A DNA stretch of 64,000 nucleotides, taken from positions 124,001 through 188,000 of the forward strand of contig NZ_JANQDU010000001.1 in NCBI RefSeq assembly GCF_024723735.1, given 5' to 3'. This stretch comes from Frigidibacter sp. ROC022. Lineage in GTDB: Bacteria > Pseudomonadota > Alphaproteobacteria > Rhodobacterales > Rhodobacteraceae. The notes under the pieces were generated by a model. It did not search any database, was not told the DNA's origin, and saw only the letters and a list, made by a program, of their open reading frames with translations. The translations under genes were made by a program, and so were the position numbers. Of this stretch, positions 55,509 through 64,000 are shown piece after piece (positions within the stretch are counted from its first letter, which is position 1; each line of letters starts with the position of its first letter).

Positions 55509-57028
55509 CCCTGACACCGGGGGCGGCGCCCCTCGACCAGTTGCGGCGGATCTGGTCCGATGCGCCGGCGGTCCGGCTGGATGCCTCCGCGGCGCCGGGG
55601 ATCGCGGCGGCGGCGGCGCTGGTGGCCGAGGCGGCGGCGGGCAGCGCGGCGGTCTATGGTGTCAACACCGGGTTCGGCAAGTTGGCCAGCGTCAAGATCG
55701 CGGCCGGCGATACGGCCACCCTGCAACGCAACCTGATCCTGTCGCATTGCGCCGGGGTGGGTGAGGCGCTGGAGCCCGGAACCACCCGGTTGATGATGGC
55801 GCTGAAACTCCTGTCGCTGGGCCGGGGCGCCTCGGGCGTCGCGACGACCACGGTGGCGCTGATCGAGGCGATGCTGGCGCGCGGCGTGCTGCCGGTGATC
55901 CCGGTGCAGGGCTCGGTCGGCGCTTCGGGCGACCTGGCGCCGCTGGCGCATATGGCGGCGGTGATGATCGGCGAGGGCCTGGCCGAGGTCGATGGCATCC
56001 GGATGCCGGGGGCCGAGGCGCTGGCGAAGGCCGGGCTGGAGCCGATCGTGCTGGGCCCGAAAGAGGGGCTGGCGCTGATCAACGGCACCCAGTTCTCGAC
56101 CGCCTGCGCGCTGGCCGGGCTGTTTCAGGCGATGGATGCCTGCCGCGCCGCGGTGGTCACCGGCGCGCTTTCGACCGATGCGATCATGGGCTCGACCGCG
56201 CCCCTCGTCGCCGCGATCCACCAGCTGCGCGGCCATGCCGGGCAGATCGAGGTGGCGGCGGCGCAATCGGCGCTGATGCAGGGATCGGAAATCCGCGACA
56301 GCCACCGCGACGGCGACAGCCGGGTGCAGGACCCCTATTGCATCCGTTGCCAGCCGCAGGTGACCGGCGCCTGCCTGGACCTGCTGCGCTTTGCCGCGCG
56401 GACCCTGGAGGTCGAGGCCAATGCCGTCACCGACAACCCGCTGGTGCTGGTCGAGGAGGGGCTGATCGTCTCGGGCGGGAATTTCCATGCCGAGCCGGTG
56501 GGCTTCGCCGCCGACCAGATCGCGCTGGCCATGGCCGAGATCGGCGCGATTGCCCAGCGACGGGTGGCGCTGATGGTCGATCCGACGCTGAGCTTCGACC
56601 TGCCGCCCTTCCTGACCCCCGATCCGGGGCTGAACTCGGGCTTCATGATCGCCGAGGTGACGACTGCGGCGCTGATGAGCGAGAACAAGCATCTGGCCAA
56701 TCCCTGCTCGACCGATTCGACGCCGACCAGCGCCAACCAGGAGGACCATGTCTCGATGGCGGCGCATGGGGCCCGGCGGCTGGGCCGGATGGCGGCCAAC
56801 CTGCGGGTGATCCTGGGGGTCGAGGCGCTCTGCGCGGCACAGGGCATCGGGTTCCGGGCGCCGCTGCGCACCAGCCCGGCCCTGCAGGAGGTGATCGCGC
56901 GTTTGCGGGCGCGGGTGCCGGCGCTGGAGGCCGACCGCTACCTGGCGCCCGATCTGGAACTGGCGGCGGCGCTGGTGGCCGATGGCACCCTGACCGAGGG
57001 CCTGCCGCTGCCGGAGCTGGGCCGATGA
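55502..57028 (+). CDS. hutH: histidine ammonia-lyase
   Basis: A 508-residue lyase that makes urocanate from histidine. Ala141-Ser142-Gly143 in [14 protein letters not shown] cyclise to the MIO cofactor; Tyr52 in VYGVNTGFG and the region NGTQFSTA are the other conserved parts. It is a normal-length HAL. Its start overlaps hutI and its stop overlaps hutG (ATGA). Confidence 0.96.
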   Translation: MLTLTPGAAPLDQLRRIWSDAPAVRLDASAAPGIAAAAALVAEAAAGSAAVYGVNTGFGKLASVKIAAGDTATLQRNLILSHCAGVGEALEPGTTRLMMALKLLSLGRGASGVATTTVALIEAMLARGVLPVIPVQGSVGASGDLAPLAHMAAVMIGEGLAEVDGIRMPGAEALAKAGLEPIVLGPKEGLALINGTQFSTACALAGLFQAMDACRAAVVTGALSTDAIMGSTAPLVAAIHQLRGHAGQIEVAAAQSALMQGSEIRDSHRDGDSRVQDPYCIRCQPQVTGACLDLLRFAARTLEVEANAVTDNPLVLVEEGLIVSGGNFHAEPVGFAADQIALAMAEIGAIAQRRVALMVDPTLSFDLPPFLTPDPGLNSGFMIAEVTTAALMSENKHLANPCSTDSTPTSANQEDHVSMAAHGARRLGRMAANLRVILGVEALCAAQGIGFRAPLRTSPALQEVIARLRARVPALEADRYLAPDLELAAALVADGTLTEGLPLPELGR

Positions 57029-57819
57029 GCCCGGTCGAACTGCATCGCGGCGAGGGTCCGGTCGTCCTGGGTCTGCCGCATACCGGCACCCATGTCCCGC
57101 CCGGGATCATGGCGCGGCTGACCCCGATCGGCCAGCGCCTCGCCGACACCGACTGGCATGTCCACCGGCTCTACGACGGGCTCCTGCCCGGCGCCACGAC
57201 GGTGCGGGCGACCTTCCACCGCTATGTGATCGACGCCAACCGCGACCCGTCCGGCGCCTCGCTCTATCCCGGGCAGAACACCACCGGTCTGGTGCCGCTG
57301 ACCGATTTTGACGGCCGGGCGCTGTGGCGCGAGCCGCCCGACGCCGCCGAGACCGCGCGGCGCCTGGCCGAGTTTCACGCCCCCTATCACGCGGCGCTGG
57401 CGGCCGAGCTGGAGCGGGTCCGGGCGCGGCACGGGGTGGCGATCCTCTATGACTGCCATTCGATCCGGTCGCGGATTCCCTTCCTCTTCGACGGGCTGCT
57501 GCCCGAGTTCAACATCGGCACCAATCACGGCGCGACCTGCGATCCGCGGCTTTCCGAAGCGGTCCGGGAGATCTGCGCCGCCGCCCCGGGCCGGACCCAT
57601 GTCGTCAACGGCCGTTTCACCGGTGGCTGGACCACCCGGCACTATGGCCGTCCGGCCGAGGGTCTGCACGCGATCCAGATGGAACTGGCGCAGCGCAGCT
57701 ACCTGGCCGGGGAGGCGCCGCCCTGGCGCTATGACGAGGCCGGCGCCGGGCGACTCCGCGATACCCTGGCAGCGATCCTGGCGCGGCTGGCCGCCCTGGC
57801 GCCGGTCCTGGCCGGATGA
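57025..57819 (+). CDS. hutG: N-formylglutamate deformylase
   Basis: A 264-residue enzyme releasing formate and glutamate, the last step after HutF. The signature segments [35 protein letters not shown] and GGWTTRHYG match the FGase family. Overlaps hutH by four bases; 76 bp, largely a degenerate intergenic repeat, separate it from hutU. Confidence 0.94.
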   Translation: MSPVELHRGEGPVVLGLPHTGTHVPPGIMARLTPIGQRLADTDWHVHRLYDGLLPGATTVRATFHRYVIDANRDPSGASLYPGQNTTGLVPLTDFDGRALWREPPDAAETARRLAEFHAPYHAALAAELERVRARHGVAILYDCHSIRSRIPFLFDGLLPEFNIGTNHGATCDPRLSEAVREICAAAPGRTHVVNGRFTGGWTTRHYGRPAEGLHAIQMELAQRSYLAGEAPPWRYDEAGAGRLRDTLAAILARLAALAPVLAG

Positions 57820-57830
57820 CCCTTCTTTGC

Positions 57831-57867
57831 CTCCAATACACTCCGGGGGTCCGGGAGCAGCGCCCCC
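57831..57867 (-). repeat. intergenic element, copy D (degenerate)
   Basis: On the minus strand GGGGGCGCTGCTCCC, GGACCCCCGG, then AGTGTATTGGAGGCAAAG. The GGACCCCC part is identical to copy B; the AT-rich block has diverged. It lies between hutG and hutU, on the strand opposite to them. Confidence 0.6.
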
Positions 57868-57895
57868 GGCCTCGCCGCAAGCGAAAGGCCCGAAC

Positions 57896-59584
57896 ATGAG
57901 CACCGACGCCTCCAACCCGCGCCACAACCTGCGCGACATCTTTCCGCCCACCGGCCCCGAGATCAGCGCGAAGAGCTGGCTGACCGAGGCGCCCCTGCGG
58001 ATGCTGATGAACAACCTGCATCCCGATGTGGCCGAGAACCCGCATGAGCTGGTCGTCTATGGCGGCATCGGCCGGGCGGCCCGGACCTGGCAGGATTTCG
58101 ACCGGATCTGCGCGGCGCTGCGCGGGCTCGAGGCCGATGAAACCCTGCTGGTCCAGTCCGGCAAGCCGGTCGGCGTGTTCCGCACCCATCCCGACGCGCC
58201 GCGGGTGCTGATCGCGAACTCGAACCTGGTGCCGCATTGGGCGACCTGGGAGCATTTCAACGAGCTCGATCGCAAGGGCCTGGCCATGTATGGCCAGATG
58301 ACCGCCGGGTCCTGGATCTACATCGGCACCCAGGGCATCGTGCAGGGCACCTACGAGACCTTCGCCGAGGCCGGGCGCCAGCACTATGGCGGCGACCTGA
58401 CCGGGAAATGGATCCTCACCGGCGGGCTGGGCGGCATGGGCGGGGCGCAGCCGCTGGCCGCGGTGATGGCCGGGGCCTGCTGCCTGGCGGTGGAATGCGA
58501 CGAGAGCCGGATCGATTTCCGCCTGCGCACCCGCTACCTCGATGCCAAGGCGCGCAGCCTGGACGAGGCGCTGGCGATGATCGCCGGCTGGACCGTGAAG
58601 GGCGAGGCGAAATCGGTCGGGCTGCTGGGCAACGCGGCCGAGGTCTTCCCCGAACTGGTGGCGCGGATGCGGGCCGGTGGGCCGCGGCCCGATATCGTCA
58701 CCGACCAGACCTCGGCGCATGATCCGCTGAACGGCTATCTGCCGGCCGGCTGGACGGTGGCCGAGGCCCGGGCGAAACGCGAGACCGATCCCGGGGCGGT
58801 CGAGGCGGCGGCGCGGGCCAGCATGAAGACCCAGGTCGCGGCGATGCTGGCGTTCTGGAACGCCGGGGTGCCGACGCTGGATTACGGCAACAACATCCGC
58901 CAGGTGGCGCAGGACGAAGGGCTGGACGACGCCTTCGCCTTCCCCGGTTTCGTCCCGGCCTATATCCGGCCGCTGTTCTGCCGCGGCATCGGTCCGTTCC
59001 GCTGGTGCGCTCTCTCGGGCGATCCCGAGGACATCTACAGGACCGACGCCAGGGTGAAGGAACTGATCGACGACCCGCATCTGCACAACTGGCTCGACAT
59101 GGCGCGGGCGCAGATCGCCTTTCAGGGCCTGCCGGCGCGGATCTGCTGGGTCGGGCTCGGGCTGCGCGACAAGCTGGGGCTGGCCTTCAACGAGATGGTC
59201 CGCAACGGCGAGTTGTCGGCGCCGATCGTCATCGGCCGGGATCATCTGGACTCCGGCTCGGTCGCTTCGCCGAACCGCGAGACCGAGGCGATGCGTGACG
59301 GTTCGGATGCGGTCAGCGACTGGCCGCTGCTGAACGCGCTGCTCAACTGCGCCAGCGGCGCCACCTGGGTCTCGCTGCACCACGGCGGCGGGGTCGGGAT
59401 GGGGTTCTCGCAGCATTCCGGCATGGTCGTGGTCTGCGACGGCACCCCCGAGGCCGACGCCCGGATCGCCCGGGTGCTGTGGAACGACCCGGCGACGGGG
59501 GTGATGCGCCATGCCGATGCCGGCTATCCGGAGGCGCTGGACTGCGCCCGCGAGAACGGGCTGAACCTGCCGGGCATCCTCTGA
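57896..59584 (+). CDS. hutU: urocanate hydratase
   Basis: A 562-residue NAD+-dependent enzyme adding water to urocanate. The NAD-binding glycine loop is [10 protein letters not shown] (about residues 180-189) and the active-site cysteine region is [11 protein letters not shown]; the histidine-rich [16 protein letters not shown] is near the C terminus. AAAGGCC precedes the ATG. It is the last gene of hutIHGU. Confidence 0.96.
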   Translation: MSTDASNPRHNLRDIFPPTGPEISAKSWLTEAPLRMLMNNLHPDVAENPHELVVYGGIGRAARTWQDFDRICAALRGLEADETLLVQSGKPVGVFRTHPDAPRVLIANSNLVPHWATWEHFNELDRKGLAMYGQMTAGSWIYIGTQGIVQGTYETFAEAGRQHYGGDLTGKWILTGGLGGMGGAQPLAAVMAGACCLAVECDESRIDFRLRTRYLDAKARSLDEALAMIAGWTVKGEAKSVGLLGNAAEVFPELVARMRAGGPRPDIVTDQTSAHDPLNGYLPAGWTVAEARAKRETDPGAVEAAARASMKTQVAAMLAFWNAGVPTLDYGNNIRQVAQDEGLDDAFAFPGFVPAYIRPLFCRGIGPFRWCALSGDPEDIYRTDARVKELIDDPHLHNWLDMARAQIAFQGLPARICWVGLGLRDKLGLAFNEMVRNGELSAPIVIGRDHLDSGSVASPNRETEAMRDGSDAVSDWPLLNALLNCASGATWVSLHHGGGVGMGFSQHSGMVVVCDGTPEADARIARVLWNDPATGVMRHADAGYPEALDCARENGLNLPGIL

Positions 59585-59600
59585 ACCGCTGCGCCGGTGG

Positions 59601-59640
59601 CGGCCGCAGGAGCCTCCGGCGGGAGTATTTGCGACCCGAA
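59601..59640 (+). repeat. intergenic element, copy E (degenerate)
   Basis: CCGCAGGAGCCTCCGGCGGG forms a hairpin with one mismatch and is followed by AGTATTTGCGACCCGAAGATG. The core is shared with copy F at 37.3 kb. It is placed after hutU, facing the convergent maiA-like gene, where it may end transcription. Confidence 0.6.
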
Positions 59641-59723
59641 GATGACGGCCTGCGCCCCGCTTCGTCCGGGTCGGGACATGCCGCCGGAGAAGCATCCGGG
59701 CGCGCCGCGGTCCTGCGAATGCG

Positions 59724-60371
59724 TCACTCGGCGTCGGGCTGGACCTCGGGGGCGGCTTCGGCGAAGGCGGGCAGGGCGGTGCAGGTCTCGTGAATCCGCA
59801 TCAGGGCCGGGAAGCCGGCGGTCGGGCAGTCGAAGCGCAGGGCATTGTAGATCTGCGGCACCAGAAAGGCGTCGGCCAGGGTCGGGCTGTCGCCGAGGCA
59901 GAACCGCCCGGCGCGGCCCGAGCCGGTCACCAGGGCTTCGAGCCCGGTCAGCCCGACCGCGATCCAGTGCCGGTACCAGCCCATCCAGGCCTCGGAGCCG
60001 ATCCCCATCTGGTTCAGGTATTCCTTGGCCCGCAGATTGTTCAGCGGATGGATGTCGCAGGCGACCAGCGCCATGACCTCGCGCACATAGGCGCGGGCGA
60101 AGGGCTCGGCGGGCAGCAGCGGCGGGGTCGGGTGCAGTTCTTCCAGCAATTCGCAGATCGCCTGCGACTGGGTGACGATCCGCGCGTCCAGCGCCAGCGC
60201 CGGCACCAGTCCCTGCGGGTTGATCTCGCGATAGGCCGCCGCCTTCTGCTCGCCGCCGCCGCGGGTCAGGTGGACGCCGCGCGATTGCCAGTCGAGCCCT
60301 TTCAGGTTGAGCGCGATCCGGACCCGATAGGCCGCCGAGGATCGAAAGTAGCTGTAGAGTTGCAGTTCCAT
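59724..60371 (-). CDS. maiA: maleylacetoacetate isomerase-like glutathione transferase
   Basis: A 215-residue zeta-class glutathione S-transferase. The signature SYFRSSAAYRVRIALNLKG opens the thioredoxin-like domain (glutathione site at SSAAYR), and QSQAICELLEE is the gamma-Glu site. Maleylacetoacetate or maleylpyruvate isomerisation in aromatic catabolism is typical, but no homogentisate or gentisate genes are adjacent. Start at 60371, with GGGGAG upstream. Confidence 0.88.
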   Translation of the reverse strand: MELQLYSYFRSSAAYRVRIALNLKGLDWQSRGVHLTRGGGEQKAAAYREINPQGLVPALALDARIVTQSQAICELLEELHPTPPLLPAEPFARAYVREVMALVACDIHPLNNLRAKEYLNQMGIGSEAWMGWYRHWIAVGLTGLEALVTGSGRAGRFCLGDSPTLADAFLVPQIYNALRFDCPTAGFPALMRIHETCTALPAFAEAAPEVQPDAE

Positions 60372-60572
60372 CCCCGGTCTCCCCATGCGACAGGCCAAGC
60401 TTGCGCGCCCTCCGCGCCGGGTCAAGCGCCGTGCCGGTTCACGTTTCCGCCGAAGCCGCGAAAAACCGCCGAATCTGCTGGCCGTGGCGGCTGAGCGCTA
60501 TAGACTCGGGGCAAGGGGTCGGGTGCTTCGGCATCGCAAGGCCCAGGGTTCCAGAACGCGAGTCAACCCCAG

Positions 60573-62393
60573 ATGATCCTGCCCAAGCCTCTCCGTTCCG
60601 CCGCTCCCTGGTTCGGTGCCCTGGCGCTGGCCTGCCTGCCCCTGGGCGGCATGGCGATGGAGGCGCGGCTCGAGACCGGGGCGGACGACTCGCTGAAGGC
60701 GCTGCTCGAATCCGGCTCGCTGGTGCTGACCGCGGCGGCGACCGAGACGGCTGCGGCGCAGGACACGGTGGCCGCGGCGCGGGCCGACTATGCCAACCTG
60801 CTCGGTATCCTCTACGGCGAAGGCTACTACAGCGGCACGATCAGCATCCTGATCGACGGCCGGGAGGCGGCGTCGCTCTCGCCCTTCGCCGAGCCGGAGA
60901 CGATCGACAGCGTGGTCCTGCGGGTCGATCCCGGGCCGCGGTTCAGCTTCGGCAAGGCCAGCGTCGCGCCGCTGGCGCCGGGAACCACCCTGCCGGAGGC
61001 GTTCCACAGCGGCGCGCCGGCCCGCGCCGCGCTGATCCGCGAGAGTGTCGGGGCCGCGGTGGACGGCTGGCGCGAGATCGGCCATGCCAAGGCCGCCGCC
61101 GCCGGCCGCCGCATCGTCGCACGCCATCCCGACGCCACGCTGGATGCCGAGGTGACCATCGACCCCGGTCCGGAACTGACCTTCGGCCAGCTGCATGTCA
61201 CCGGCAACAAGGACGTCCGCGCCGACCGGATCGGCGAGATCGCCGGATTGCCGGGCGGCAAGCGGTTCTCGCCCGAGGGGCTCGACACCGCGGCGCGGCG
61301 GCTGCGCAAGACCGGGGCCTTCACCTCGGTTGCGCTGGAAGAGGCCGAGACGCCCAATCCCGACGGCAGCCTCGACGTCACCGCCGCGGTGGTCGAGCAA
61401 CTGCCGCGCCGCTATGGCTTCGGCGCCGAGGTCTCGTCGCAGGAGGGTGTCACACTGTCGGCCTTCTGGATGCATCGCAACATCCTGCACGGGGCCGAGC
61501 GGCTGCGCTTCGATGGCGAGATCAGCGGCATCGGCGGTGCCACCGGCTCGATCAAGCCTGGCGGCAGCGGGGTGGATTACACGCTGACCGCGCAATTCGC
61601 CCGGCCCGGCACCTTCGCCGCCGCCAACACGCTGATCGCCAAGGCAGAGATCGCACAGCTGGACGAGCCCGACTATTTCTCGCGCCAGGGGCTGGTCGAG
61701 CTGGGCCTGCTGCGCGAACTGAACTCGCGGACCGAAGTGACGGCCGCGATCCAGTATCGCTATTCCGAGGTCGAGGACGGGCTGGGCAGCCGGAATTTCA
61801 GCCACCTGATGTTTCCGCTGACCGGACAACTGGACGCCCGCGACAAGCCGCTGGACGCCGGGGACGGCTATTACCTGAGGCTCGAGATCAGCCCGTTCCT
61901 GGGGCTGTCGGGCAGCGCCTCGGGCGGGCGGATCTATGGCGACGGGCGCTATTACCGCAGCTTCGGCGCCGATCAGCGGGTGACCCTGGCCGGGCGGCTG
62001 CAACTGGGCTCGATCGTCGGCTCGGGGATCACCGGGACGCCGCCCGACATGCTGTTCCACTCGGGCGGTGGCGGCACGGTGCGCGGCCAGCCCTACAAGT
62101 CGCTGGACGTCGATCTGGGCGGCGGGGTGATGACCGGCGGTCGGTCGCTGCTGGTCGCCTCGGCTGAGGCGCGGGTCCGGGTCACGGGCAAGATCGGCAT
62201 CGTCGGTTTCTATGATTTCGGCATGGTCGGGTCCGGCTCGACGCCGGGCACCGGCGACAGCCATTCCGGCGCCGGGCTGGGCCTGCGCTATGCCACGCCG
62301 CTGGGGCCGATCCGGCTCGACGTGGCGGCGCCGGTCTCGGGCGACACTGGCGAGGGCGTGCAGGTCTATGTCGGCATCGGGCAGTCGTTCTGA
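60573..62393 (+). CDS. tamA: TamA-like outer membrane protein
   Basis: A 606-residue Omp85-family protein with a signal peptide to about residue 28, POTRA domains (about 80-280; GQLHVTGNKDVRADRIGEI is the third) and a C-terminal 16-strand beta-barrel from about 290, ending in IGQSF with the terminal aromatic used for barrel assembly. The RGQPYKS stretch corresponds to the conserved loop 6 V/I-RG-Y/F motif. With TamB it forms the translocation and assembly module. It overlaps tamB by one base (TGATG). Confidence 0.92.
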   Translation: MILPKPLRSAAPWFGALALACLPLGGMAMEARLETGADDSLKALLESGSLVLTAAATETAAAQDTVAAARADYANLLGILYGEGYYSGTISILIDGREAASLSPFAEPETIDSVVLRVDPGPRFSFGKASVAPLAPGTTLPEAFHSGAPARAALIRESVGAAVDGWREIGHAKAAAAGRRIVARHPDATLDAEVTIDPGPELTFGQLHVTGNKDVRADRIGEIAGLPGGKRFSPEGLDTAARRLRKTGAFTSVALEEAETPNPDGSLDVTAAVVEQLPRRYGFGAEVSSQEGVTLSAFWMHRNILHGAERLRFDGEISGIGGATGSIKPGGSGVDYTLTAQFARPGTFAAANTLIAKAEIAQLDEPDYFSRQGLVELGLLRELNSRTEVTAAIQYRYSEVEDGLGSRNFSHLMFPLTGQLDARDKPLDAGDGYYLRLEISPFLGLSGSASGGRIYGDGRYYRSFGADQRVTLAGRLQLGSIVGSGITGTPPDMLFHSGGGGTVRGQPYKSLDVDLGGGVMTGGRSLLVASAEARVRVTGKIGIVGFYDFGMVGSGSTPGTGDSHSGAGLGLRYATPLGPIRLDVAAPVSGDTGEGVQVYVGIGQSF

Positions 62394-64000
62394 TGCGGGT
62401 CCTGGCGCTGATCCTGACGGTTCTGACCCTGGCCCTGCCGCCTGCCGCGCAGGCGCAGGACGATGACAAGGGCTATCTGACCCGGCTGATCGAGAGCAAC
62501 CTGTCGAGCGACGGCCAGACCGTCACGCTGGACGGGTTCGAGGGCGCGCTGAGCAGTTCGGCGCGGTTCTCGCGGCTGACCATCGCCGACGACAAGGGCG
62601 TCTGGCTGACGGTGGAAGGGGCCGAGCTGGACTGGAGCCGCAGCGCCCTGTTGCGCGGGCGGCTGGAGGTGGAGACCCTCTCGGCCGATCTGATCGACCT
62701 GGAACGTCTGCCGCCCTCGCAGGGCGGTGGCGGCGGTCTGCCCTCGCCGACCTCGGCGGTGGTGCAGCTGCCCAGCCTGCCGGTCTCGGTCCACATCGGC
62801 AAGATCGCCACCCAGCGGTTGCGGCTGGGGCCGCTGGTGCTGGGCGAAGAGGTGGTGGCGCGCCTTTCGGGCCGTCTCGACCTGGCCGACGGCGCCGGAG
62901 AGACGGCGTTCTCTCTGGTTCGCATCGACGGCGAGACCGGGCGGCTGGTGCTGGACGCGGCCTTCTCGAACCAGACCCGGCAGCTGAAGATCGCGCTGGA
63001 CCTGACCGAGGCCGAGGGCGGCATCCTGGCCGGGCTGATGGGCCTGCCGGACCGGCCGGCGCTGGAGTTCCGGATCGCCGGCGACGCGCCGGTGTCGGAT
63101 TTCCGGGCCGATATCCGGCTGGAAACGGGGGGCCGGCCACGGCTGACCGGTGCCCTGACGCTGAACGATCTGCCCGACGGGGCCGGGCTGGGCTATGGGC
63201 TGGATCTCGGCGGCGACGTGGCCCCCCTGTTCGCCGAGCAATACCGCAGCTTCTTCGGCACCGGCGCCGATCTGAAACTGGGCGGCGAGCTGCTGGCGGA
63301 CGGGCGGGTGACCGTCGAGCGGCTGGATGTGCAATCGGCGGAACTGGCGCTGGCCGGGTCGCTGGCGATCGGCGCCGACGGGCTGCCCGAGCGGTTCGAC
63401 CTGAACGGCCGTCTGAAACCCAGCGACGGGCAGGCGGTGCTGTTGCCCCTGCCGGGGGTCGAGACGCGGATTTCCGGCGGCGATATCGAGGCCGCCTATG
63501 ACTCCGAGAAGGGCGACGGCTTTCGGATCAGCACCCGGTTCCAGGGATTCGAGCGGGATGGCGTCCGGGCGGCTTCGGGAGAGCTGAGTGCCGAGGGGAC
63601 GATCTCCCGCGGCGCGTCACCCGGGATCGAGGCGCGGATCGCCACGCGGGTCGCGGGGCTGGCGTTGCCCGAACCCGAGCTGGCCAGCGCCATCGGGCCG
63701 GAAGTGTCGGGCAGCATGACGCTGGTCTGGACCCGCGGCGCGACCTTCGAGTTGCGCGACGCCGATCTCTCGGCCGGGCAGGCAAGGTTCCGCGGGCTGG
63801 CGCGGTTCTCGGGGCTGGACGGCAATCTGAGGATCACCACGACCTCGACCATCTCGGCCGAGGATCTGGCGCCCTATTCCGGCCTGGCGGCGCAACCGCT
63901 GAGCGGCGCGGCGCGGGCCTCGGTCGATGGCTGGTACGAACCCCTGGGCGGGGCCTTCGATCTGAGCCTGGATGCCGTGACCACCGGGCTGGGCATCGGG
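62393..64000 (+). CDS. tamB: TamB-like translocation/assembly protein, 5' part
   Basis: The first 536 codons of an open frame that runs off the window; no stop is seen. The N terminus (residues 1-22) is a signal peptide or anchor ending in AQA. The rest is a repetitive beta-rich sequence typical of AsmA/TamB proteins, which bridge inner and outer membranes and are linked to barrel-protein assembly and lipid transport. The DUF490 C terminus would lie beyond the window. Coupled to tamA by TGATG. Confidence 0.9.
   Translation, partial: MRVLALILTVLTLALPPAAQAQDDDKGYLTRLIESNLSSDGQTVTLDGFEGALSSSARFSRLTIADDKGVWLTVEGAELDWSRSALLRGRLEVETLSADLIDLERLPPSQGGGGGLPSPTSAVVQLPSLPVSVHIGKIATQRLRLGPLVLGEEVVARLSGRLDLADGAGETAFSLVRIDGETGRLVLDAAFSNQTRQLKIALDLTEAEGGILAGLMGLPDRPALEFRIAGDAPVSDFRADIRLETGGRPRLTGALTLNDLPDGAGLGYGLDLGGDVAPLFAEQYRSFFGTGADLKLGGELLADGRVTVERLDVQSAELALAGSLAIGADGLPERFDLNGRLKPSDGQAVLLPLPGVETRISGGDIEAAYDSEKGDGFRISTRFQGFERDGVRAASGELSAEGTISRGASPGIEARIATRVAGLALPEPELASAIGPEVSGSMTLVWTRGATFELRDADLSAGQARFRGLARFSGLDGNLRITTTSTISAEDLAPYSGLAAQPLSGAARASVDGWYEPLGGAFDLSLDAVTTGLGIG

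Overview
The window is a chromosomal segment of a high-GC alphaproteobacterium, almost certainly a member of the Rhodobacterales (Rhodobacteraceae). The reasons are the very GC-rich third codon positions, a SAM/SAH-type riboswitch in front of metK (a class known from that order), an Irr-type Fur regulator, and runs such as phoH-ybeY-corC-lnt-metK-trmB and trpF-lapA-ihfB-rpsA. The genus cannot be fixed from sequence alone. I see no tRNA, rRNA, CRISPR, insertion sequence, integrase or prophage gene; the segment is housekeeping and catabolic chromosome with strong translational coupling (many ATGA, GTGA and TGATG junctions).

Layout. 0-3.2 kb, leftward: an exported YHYH protein, then a DUF1285-SDR-hydroxypyruvate isomerase operon. 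3.3-10 kb, rightward: a MoxR ATPase, a DUF58 protein and two large BatA-like membrane proteins. 10-11.8 kb: a small exported protein and a TetA-like exporter. 11.8-18.4 kb, leftward: a complete protocatechuate branch (pobA, pcaD, pcaC, pcaH, pcaG, an alpha/beta hydrolase, a BKACE-type beta-keto acid cleavage enzyme, pcaB) that turns 4-hydroxybenzoate into 3-oxoadipate. 18.9-21.4 kb: a coupled dehydratase, hydrolase and HAD operon. 21.5-25.5 kb: an M50 protease, a cysteine-rich membrane protein and the unsaturated fatty-acid genes fabI, fabB, fabA. 25.7-28.4 kb: irr, a lysozyme-like protein, a PACE exporter and a glycosyltransferase-like protein.

28.6-37.3 kb, rightward: miaB, an OmpA-like protein and a lipoprotein that share a domain, phoH, ybeY, corC, lnt, metK under a SAM/SAH riboswitch, and trmB. 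37.4-44.8 kb, mostly leftward: a GNAT enzyme, trpF, lapA, ihfB, rpsA, an SDR, cmk and aroA. 45-50.2 kb: pth, DUF2332, DUF2237, a sulfatase/phosphonate-monoesterase-like enzyme and trpB. 50.4-52 kb: two exported Asp-rich PepSY-like proteins followed by a membrane-tethered LuxR regulator; this is the best candidate for an undescribed system. 52.2-59.6 kb: a full histidine-utilisation locus, hutC-hutF to the left and hutI-hutH-hutG-hutU to the right of a shared palindromic operator. 59.7-64 kb: a maleylacetoacetate isomerase-like protein, tamA and a truncated tamB.

Six copies of a short hairpin-plus-GGATATTT intergenic element are scattered through the window, one of them forming the 3' end of cmk. 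A 27-28 bp motif is shared by two otherwise unrelated promoter regions.
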